64,000 nucleotides of DNA from Anthonomus grandis grandis (lineage: Eukaryota > Arthropoda > Insecta > Coleoptera > Curculionidae). Position 1 is the stretch's first letter. Every line of letters starts with the position of its first letter. The stretch spans positions 2,513,644-2,577,643 of the forward strand of contig NC_065548.1 of the NCBI RefSeq assembly GCF_022605725.1, read 5' to 3'. The translations under genes and the position numbers were made by a program. The notes under the pieces are model-generated. The model had not been told where the DNA came from. It saw nothing but the letters and a program-made list of their open reading frames with translations, and did not search any database. This document shows positions 55,746 to 64,000 of the stretch, piece after piece.

Positions 55746-56300
55746 AAAAGGCTTTTTTTTCTTAGGCAATTATTTTCTGCAAAAAAACAGTTTTTTATTA
55801 ACTCTACTCTGACCCCCCCACCCACCCCACACTACTTCCCAGTAAGAAATTGTTTTCAAAAATCATTGTTTTCCAAAATAATACGCATGAATAACAGCTG
55901 GTTTTGTCGTTAATAATATCTAATCTAATAATACAGTTTGTTTATTTAAATTTTATATAATTATATATATATGCATATTAATGAATATTTAATACAAAAA
56001 CAGTGCTATTATGGACGAAAAACGGTGATTTTTCAAAAGAATTTTAAGGGTTGTGTTGACGAAAAACAATGTTTTTGCAGAAAATACATAGTATACCAAA
56101 ACCAAAAAATTACTAAAAAATCCTTGAATAAATATATATTTAACGGTAATAATATAACTTGGGTCGCGAACCAGATTAGTCAGACTGCTAAATGTTAGAT
56201 GTTACTAAGTTTATTAAATTTTTTTTTGACGTTTTCTACAATTTTCTTAAATAATAAAAAAAAAAAGTAGTAACTATCCGTTTACGAAATAATTAATCAA
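55746..56300. other. AT-rich noncoding with homopolymer runs
   Basis: Includes a C-rich patch CCCCCCCACCCACCCCAC (55813-55830) and an (AT)n stretch (55961-55972). No gene. Confidence 0.4.
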
Positions 56301-56305
56301 ACAAA

Positions 56306-56413
56306 ATGGTCGATAATGTCGAAATAAAAAAAGAAACCGAAAAAGCGAGCGAACAGGACCAATTTGGCCCTGTCGGACTTAATTGGTACCGACAAGCCAA
56401 GAAATCGAAATAA
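56306..56413 (+). CDS. Short unrecognised ORF (35 aa), doubtful
   Basis: ATG with AAA before it, encoding MVDNVEIKKETEKASEQDQF then GPVGLNWYRQAKKSK and TAA. Hydrophilic, GC-richer than its flanks and with few rare-looking codons, which is why it is listed; but it is short and matches no family I know. Could be part of a host exon or chance. Confidence 0.15.
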   Translation: MVDNVEIKKETEKASEQDQFGPVGLNWYRQAKKSK

Positions 56414-57368
56414 TCGACACATGTAATCTGGTCAACCGTATTAAAACGCTTATGGTCTCTCTCTCTCTCTATATCGGTTTACCTTTTTTGAGGGACGAAA
56501 ACCCAACAAGTTTCTAATAACAACAATTGACGCGACAAAGACGCATTGGAAAAAATAATTTATTGATTTTCTTGTACCCACCAGATTTTTCCACTCGTAT
56601 CGAATATAAGATAAGCGCTAACGGTAAATCTATATACAAAAAGGAAGCAGTCAAAAAGCGCATTCCAAAGATGAATTTATGCTCTAATTGTGTAAAAGAG
56701 TTGGTAAACAAGTCGAGTGGCTCCATGGAAACTTTTATTAAATTGACACACCCGATCGGATAATTTGAGTTTGTTCATTCGGTTCGGAGGACCAATATGT
56801 CCAACAGAGACTCTTTTTGGTATTCCTTTGGGGATTCACGATATTTTAACACGTAAATACGCCGAACTTGACTATTGTGCGACACAATCTGCTCGTTTAT
56901 GGTCTCCATAAACAAACCAAAGTGTTGGCGCTAAGTTAAAAATTTATGTTTTTATGGTCTGTCTATATGCACGTTTCACTGCTATATAAAATGTTTTAAA
57001 AGAGAGTTTATATTGATGGTGCGTATTTTTATCGTGTACGCCACTGCGGTCGGTGGAGATAAATTATTGGGCAACCCGTGAAAATAAGGGCCAGTGCAAC
57101 CGAAAGCCGCCGACCGGCTGGACCATCGAAATAAGAAAGGAATGCCGACAGGTATCTTTAATACTTCAGAAGGTAATAATAATACTATATAAAGGTTTCG
57201 GGGGCTTTCTTCCTTTTTTTCTTTTTTAATCAGTGTTATGGGCCATAATGATGGCCTTTTCATTAAAGAGGAAACAGCGGAATGTCAGTACAAAAAATGT
57301 CATTATATAAAAGGCATAGTTTTATTTAGTAACATAGTAATATTTTAAATGGGATATCCTATTTATTT
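56414..57368. other. Noncoding with (CT)n run at 56456-56470
   Basis: Balanced-composition sequence, possibly host DNA. Frames of 70-93 codons exist on both strands (56514-56763, 56982-57263) but show no domain. Confidence 0.35.
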
Positions 57369-57369
57369 A

Positions 57370-60300
57370 TATCTTTTTAGATTCAGTTCTCGGACATGTA
57401 TCTCGTCTCGTTGCAATCAGAAGGATAAAACTAAGAAAAAACCGTTGGAATTTTTATGATCGTACCCATAGAAATCGAGAGATTGACCTTCAAAGTTTGA
57501 GATTTTTAATTTTTTTCACGAAAAAAATTTTTTTTTTTCGATTTGGAACTACTATACTAGCGTCTTGTTTCCATCCCATACATCAAGAAAATACCGGGTT
57601 ATAACGGGATGCGAGCAGATCTAACGAAATGAGAGCACTTTGAAAATTCGTAAAAATGCCATTTTTTACGTTCTTTTTGAGCCCTAAAATGGCCTCTAAA
57701 AATGCGAGATCTCGGCTAATAAGAGAGGTACGACTTTGCGCATGGTCTCGTTGCAATCAGAAGGACAAAACTAAGAAAAGGCCGTTGGAATTTTCATGAT
57801 GGTACCCACAGAAATCGAGATATCGACCTTCAAAGTTTGGGATTTATCATTTTTCGGGTACCTCCGAGCATGGATTTTTTTCACGAAAAAAATTTTTTTT
57901 TTGAAATTGAATTAACTACACTAGCGTCTTGTTCCCATCCCATACATCAAGAAAATATCGGGTTATAACGGGATACGAGCAGATCTAACGAAATGAGAGC
58001 ACTTTGAAAATTCGTAAAAATGGCATTTTTTACGCTTTTTTTGAGCCCTAAAATGGCCTCTAAAAATGCGAGATCTCGGCTAATAAGAGAGGTACGACTT
58101 TGCGCATGGTCTCGTTGCAATCAGAAGGACAAAACTAAGAAAAGGCCGTTGGAATTTTCATGATGGTACCCATAGAAATCGAGATATCGACCTTCAAAGT
58201 TTGGGATTTTTCATTTTTCGGGTACCTCCGAGCATGGATTTTTTTCACGAAAAAAATTTTTTTTTCGATATCGAACTAACTATACCAGCGTCTTGTTCCC
58301 ATCCCATACATCAAGAAAATACCGGGTTATAACGAGATGCGAGCAGATCTAACGAAATGAGAGCACTTTGAAAATTCGTAAAAATGCCATTTTTTACGCT
58401 CTTTTTGAGCCCTAAAATGGCCTCTAAAAATGCGAGATCTCGGCTAATAAGAGAGGTACGACCTTGCGGATGGTCTCGTTGCAATCAGAAGGACAAAACT
58501 AAGAAAAGGCCGTTGGAATTTTCATGATGGTACCCATAGAAATCGAGATATCGACCTTCAAAGTTTGGGATTTTTCATTTTTCGGGTACCTCCGGGCATG
58601 GATTTTTTTCACGAAAAATTTTTTTTTTTCGAAATTGAACTAACTATACCAGCGCCTTGTTCCCATCCCATACATCAAGAAAATACCGGGTTATAACGGG
58701 ATACGAGCAGATCTAACGAAATGAGAGCACTTTGAAAATTCGTAAAAATGCCATTTTTTACGCATTTTTTGAGCCCTAAAATGGCCTCTAAAAATGCGAG
58801 ATCTCGGCTAATATGAGAGGTACGACTTTGCAGAAGGTCTTGTTGCAATCAGAAGGACAAAACTAAGAAAAAACCGTTGGAATTTTCATGATAGTACCCA
58901 TAGAAGCCGAGATATCGACCTTCAAAGTTTGGGATTTTTCATTTTCCGGGTACCTCCGAGCATGGATTTTTTTCACGAAAAATTTTTTTTTTGCGATATC
59001 GATCTAACTACACTAGCGTGTTCTTCCCATCCCATACATCACGAACATACCGGGTTATAACGGGATATGAGCTGATCTAACGGAATGAGAGCACTTTGAA
59101 AATTCGCAAAGATGCCGTTTTTGACGATTTTTTTGAGCCCTAAAATGGCCTCTAAAAATGCGAGATCTCGGCTAATAAGAGAGGTACGACTTTGCGCATG
59201 GTCTCGTTGCAATCAGAAGGACAAAACTAAGAAAAGGCCGTTTGAATTTTCATGATGGTACCCATAGAATCTGAGATATTGATCTTCAAAGTTTGGGATT
59301 TTTCATTTTTCGGGTACCTCCGGGCATGGATTTTTTTCACGAAAAAATTTTTTTTTTCGATATCGAACTAACTATACCAGCGTCTTGTTCCCATCCCATA
59401 CATCAAGAAAATACCGGGTTATAACGGGATGCGAGCAGATCTAACGAAATGAGAGCACTTTGAAAATTCGTAAAAATGCCATTTTTTACGCTTTTTTTGA
59501 GCCCTAAAATGGCCTCTAAAAATGCGAGATCTCGGCTAATAAGAGAGGTACGACCTTGCGGATGGTCTCGTTGAAATCAGAAGGACAAAACTAAGAAAAT
59601 CCCGTTGGAATTTTGATAATAGCGCCCATAGAAGCTGAGATATTGACCTTCAAAATTTGGGATTTTTCATTTTTCGGGTACCTCCGAGCATGGATTTTTT
59701 TCACGAAAAATTTTTTTTTTTCGATATCGAACTAACTATACCAGCGTCTTGTTCCCATCCCATACATCAAGAAAATACCGGGTTATAACGGGATGCGAGC
59801 AGATCTAACGAAATGAGAGCACTTTGAAAATTCGTAAAAATGCCATTTTTTACGCTCTTTTTGAGCCCTAAAATGGCCTCTAAAAATGCGAGATCTCGGC
59901 TAATAAGAGAGGTACGACCTTGCGGATAGTCTCGTTGCAATCAGAAGGGCGAAACAACGAAAATACTGTTGGAATTTTCCTGATAGTACCCATAGAAGCT
60001 GAGATATCGTCCTCCAAAGTTTGGGATTTTTCATTTTTCAGGTACCTCCGAGCATGGATTTTTTTCACGAAATTTTTTTTTTTTCGAAATTGAATTAACT
60101 ACACTAGCGTCTTGTTTCCATTCCATACATCACGAAAATACCGGGTTATAACGGGATACGAGCAGGTCTAACGAAATGAGAGCACTTTGAAAAATCGTAA
60201 AAATGCCATTTTTACGCTCTTTTTGAGCCCTAAAATGGCCTCTAAAAATGCGAGATCTCGGCTAATAAGAGAGGTACGACCTTGCGGATGGTCTCGTTGC

Positions 60301-63300
60301 AATCAGAAGGACAAAACTAAGAAAAGGCCGTTGGAATTTTCCTGATGGTACCCATAGAAATCGAGATATCGACCTTCAAAGTTTGGGATTTTTCATTTTT
60401 CGGGTACCTCCGAGCATGGATTTTTTTCACGAAAAAATTTTTTTTTTCGATATCGAACTAACTATACCAGCGTCTTGTTCCCATCCCATACATCAAGAAA
60501 ATACCGGGTTATAACGGGATACGAGCAGATCTAACGAAATGAGAGCACTTTGAAAATTCGCAAAGATGCCATTTTTGACGATTTTTTTGAGCCCTAAAAT
60601 GGCCTCTAAAAATGCGAGATCTCGGCTAATAAGAGAGGTACGACCTTGCGGATAGTCTCGTTGCAATTAGAAGGGCGAAACTAAGAAAATACTGTTGGAA
60701 TTTTCCTGATAGTACCCATAGAAGCTGAGATATCGACCTCCAAAGTTTGGGATTTTTCATTTTTCAGGTACCTCCGAGCATGGATTTTTTTCACGAAAAA
60801 ATTTTTTTTTTCGAAATTGAATTAACTACACTAGCGCCTTGTTCCCATCCCATACATCAAGAAAATACCGGGTTATAACGGGATAGGAGCAGATCTAACG
60901 AAATGAGAGCACTTTGAAAATTCGCAAAGATGCCATTTTTTACGCATTTTTTGAGCCCTAAAATGGCCTCTAAAAATGCGAGATCTCGGCTAATAAAAGA
61001 GGTACGACCCTGCGGATAGTCTCGTTGCAATCAGAAGGGCGTAACTAAGAAAATGCCGTTGGAATTTTCCTGATAGTACCCATAGAAGCCGAGATATCGA
61101 CCTTCAAAGTTTGGGATTTTTCATTTTTCGGGTACCTCCGAGCATGGATTTTTTTCACGAAAATTTTTTTTTTTTCGATATCGAACTAACTATACCAGCG
61201 TCTTGTTCCCATCCCATACATCAAGAAAATACCGGGTTATAACGGGATGCGAGCAGATCTAACGAAATGAGAGCACTTTGAAAATTCGTAAAAATGCCAT
61301 TTTTTACGCTCTTTTTGAGCCCTAAAATGGCCTCTAAAAATGCGAGATCTGGGCTAATAAGAGAGGTACGACCTTGCGGATGGTCTCGTTGCAATCAGAA
61401 GGACAAAACTAAGAAAAGGCCGTTGGAATTTTCATGATGGTACCCATAGAAATCGAGATATCGACCTTCAAAGTTTGGGATTTTTCATTTTTCGGGTACC
61501 TCCGAGCATGGAATTTTTTCACGAAAAATTTTTTTTTTCCGAAATTGAACTAACTATACCAGCGTCTTGTTCCCATCCCATACATCAAGAAAATACCGGG
61601 TTATAACGGGATACGAGCAAATCTAACGAAATGAGAGCACTTTGGAAATTCGTAAAAATGCCATTTTTTACGCTCTTTTTGAGCCCTAAAATGGCCTCTA
61701 AAAATGCGAGATCTCGGCTAATAAGAGAGGTACGACCTTGCGGATGGTCTCGTTGCAATCAGAAGGACAAAACTAAGAAAAGGCCGTTGGAATTTTCATG
61801 ATGGTACCCATAGAAATCGAGATATCGACCTTCAAAGTTTGGGATTTTTCATTTTTCGGGTACCTCCGAGCATGGATTTTTTCACGAAAAAATTTTTTTT
61901 TTCGATATCGAACTAACTATACCAGCGTCTTGTTCCCATCCCATACATCAAGGAAATACCGGGTTATAACGGGATACGAGCAGATCTAACGAAATGAGAG
62001 CACTTTAAAAATTCGTAAAAATGCCATTTTTTACGCTTTTTTTGAGCCCTAAAATGGCCTCTAAAAATGCGAGATCTCGGCTAATAAGAGAGGTACGACC
62101 TTGCGGATGGTCTCGTTGCAATCAGAAGGACAAAACTAAGAAAAGGCCGTTGGAATTTTTATGATGGTACCCATAGAAATCGAGATATCGACCTTCAAAG
62201 TTTGGGATTTTTCATTTTTCGGGTACCTCCGAGCATGGATTTTTTTCACGAAAAATTTTTTTTTTTCGATATCGAACTAACTATACCAGCGTCTTGTTCC
62301 CATCCCATACATCAAGGAAATACCGGGTTATAACGGGATACGAGCAGATCTAACGAAATGAGAGCACTTTGAAAAATCGTAAAAATGCCATTTTTTACGC
62401 TCTTTTTGAGCCCTAAAATGGCCTCTAAAAATGCGAGATCTCGGCTAATAAGAGAGGTACGACCTTGCGGATGGTCTCGTTGAAATCAGAAGGACAAAAC
62501 TAAGAAAATCCCGTTGGAATTTTGATAATAGCGCCCATAGAAGCTGAGATATTGACCTTCAAAATTTGGGATTTTTCATTTTTCGGGTACCTCCGAGCAT
62601 GGATTTTTTTCACGAAAAATTTTTTTTTTTCGATATCGAACTAACTATACCAGCGTCTTGTTCCCATCCCATACATCAAGAAAATACCGGGTTATAACGG
62701 GATGCGAGCAGATCTAACGAAATGAGAGCACTTTGAAAATTCGTAAAAATGCCATTTTTTACGCTCTTTTTGAGCCCTAAAATGGCCTCTAAAAATGCGA
62801 GATCTCGGCTAATAAGAGAGGTACGACCTTGCGGATAGTCTCGTTGCAATCAGAAGGGCGAAACAACGAAAATACTGTTGGAATTTTCCTGATAGTACCC
62901 ATAGAAGCTGAGATATCGTCCTCCAAAGTTTGGGATTTTTCATTTTTCAGGTACCTCCGAGCATGGATTTTTTTCACGAAATTTTTTTTTTTTCGAAATT
63001 GAATTAACTACACTAGCGTCTTGTTTCCATTCCATACATCACGAAAATACCGGGTTATAACGGGATACGAGCAGGTCTAACGAAATGAGAGCACTTTGAA
63101 AAATCGTAAAAATGCCATTTTTACGCTCTTTTTGAGCCCTAAAATGGCCTCTAAAAATGCGAGATCTCGGCTAATAAGAGAGGTACGACCTTGCGGATGG
63201 TCTCGTTGCAATCAGAAGGACAAAACTAAGAAAAGGCCGTTGGAATTTTCCTGATGGTACCCATAGAAATCGAGATATCGACCTTCAAAGTTTGGGATTT

Positions 63301-64000
63301 TTCATTTTTCGGGTACCTCCGAGCATGGATTTTTTTCACGAAAAAATTTTTTTTTTCGATATCGAACTAACTATACCAGCGTCTTGTTCCCATCCCATAC
63401 ATCAAGAAAATACCGGGTTATAACGGGATACGAGCAGATCTAACGAAATGAGAGCACTTTGAAAATTCGCAAAGATGCCATTTTTGACGATTTTTTTGAG
63501 CCCTAAAATGGCCTCTAAAAATGCGAGATCTCGGCTAATAAGAGAGGTACGACCTTGCGGATAGTCTCGTTGCAATTAGAAGGGCGAAACTAAGAAAATA
63601 CTGTTGGAATTTTCCTGATAGTACCCATAGAAGCTGAGATATCGACCTCCAAAGTTTGGGATTTTTCATTTTTCAGGTACCTCCGAGCATGGATTTTTTT
63701 CACGAAAAAATTTTTTTTTTCGAAATTGAATTAACTACACTAGCGCCTTGTTCCCATCCCATACATCAAGAAAATACCGGGTTATAACGGGATAGGAGCA
63801 GATCTAACGAAATGAGAGCACTTTGAAAATTCGCAAAGATGCCGTTTTTGACGAATTTTTTGAGCCCTAAAATGGCCTCTAAAAATGCGAGATCTCAGCT
63901 AATAAGAGAGGTACGACCTTGCCGATGACCTCGTTGCAATCAGAAGGGCGAAACTAAGAAAACACCGCTGCAATTTTGATGATAGTACCCATAGGAGTCG
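57370..64000. repeat. ~363-bp satellite array with eight-monomer higher-order repeat, continues past window
   Basis: About 18 monomers, each containing GGTCTCGTTGCAATCAGAAG, GGTACCCATAGAAATCGAGA, TTTTTCGGGTACCTCCGAGC, TTCCCATCCCATACATCAAG, ATACCGGGTTATAACGGGAT and AATGCGAGATCTCGGCTAAT. Landmarks at 57743, 58108, 58472, 58836, 59200 and 59564 give a 364-365-bp period. A block from about 59.5 to 60.93 kb recurs nearly unchanged at 62.4-63.84 kb, 2909 bp away (8 x 363.6), with the same private variants (GTTGAAATCAG, ATAGCGCCCATAG). The first monomer is diverged and partly deleted, an array edge. Noncoding; recurring 62-63-aa frames are artefacts. Confidence 0.95.

Noticed and set aside
56982..57263. 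93-aa minus-strand frame
   Set aside because: No recognisable domain, no splice or start context, and neighbouring sequence is noncoding; could not be supported.
59880..62977. Identical 62-aa minus-strand frames at 59880-60068 and 62789-62977
   Set aside because: They lie in the 363-bp satellite, and their identity reflects the higher-order repeat, not selection on protein.

Overview
The window looks like repeat-dense, AT-rich nuclear DNA from an insect. Evidence is the mix of element classes (BEL/Pao, mariner, Tc1, hAT, MULE with a SWIM finger, a Transib/RAG1-like transposase, Jockey/CR1-group LINEs), GT-AG introns as short as 55 bp, and long tandem satellites. A beetle is plausible but not shown. 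I found no convincing single-copy host gene, no rRNA and no tRNA gene. Nearly every coding signal belongs to a mobile element, so the window reads as heterochromatin or a large intron/intergenic block.

Layout. 0-2.5 kb: broken but spliced MULE transposase gene (minus strand), running off the left edge. 3.1-6.2 kb: 5'-truncated non-LTR retrotransposon (minus) with an 875-codon open frame and a (TTA)n tail. 8.4-15.7 kb: fold-back (inverted-repeat) array built on the motif TTCCAGGCATTT/AAATGCCTGGAA. It is interrupted by a solo-LTR-like insertion (11106-12798), a hAT deletion derivative (13572-14706) and, at its right edge, a Tc1 element (15680-17178). 18.5-23.4 kb: a ~400-bp dimeric satellite. 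23.8-25.2 kb: T-rich CCAGGCA repeats. 26.376-32.672 kb: a complete, apparently very young BEL/Pao retrotransposon (minus) with identical 294-bp LTRs, a 5-bp target duplication and an unbroken Gag-Pol frame. It has split a copy of a TIR element whose fuller copy lies at 34.5-35.85 kb. 33.0-34.0 kb: purine-rich CCAGGCAGTTGAGG repeats. 36.33-37.62 kb: mariner element with one frameshift. 38.95-42.8 kb: 'TAGTCCAGGTGTGCCTGTACT' array with a ~1.1-kb higher-order period.

43.7-46.3 kb: spliced Transib/RAG1-like transposase pseudogene (minus) that still has all three catalytic acidic residues and the C2H2 zinc residues seen in RAG1. 47.3-49.6 kb: ~270-bp satellite. 53.63-54.33 kb: six-copy 114-bp satellite whose monomer carries a sequence complementary to the 3' end of tRNA-Tyr including CCA, as in a retrotransposon primer-binding site. 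55.1-55.75 kb: LINE relic. 57.37-64.0 kb: ~363-bp satellite with an eight-monomer higher-order repeat, running off the right edge.

The main results are the RAG1-like gene, the tRNA-Tyr-PBS satellite, the recurring CCAGGCA/TGCCTGG word shared by unrelated repeat families, and a readable nesting order: fold-back array first, then solo LTR, hAT and Tc1; TIR element first, then BEL. The ORFs inside the satellites are unconstrained frames and are not annotated as genes.
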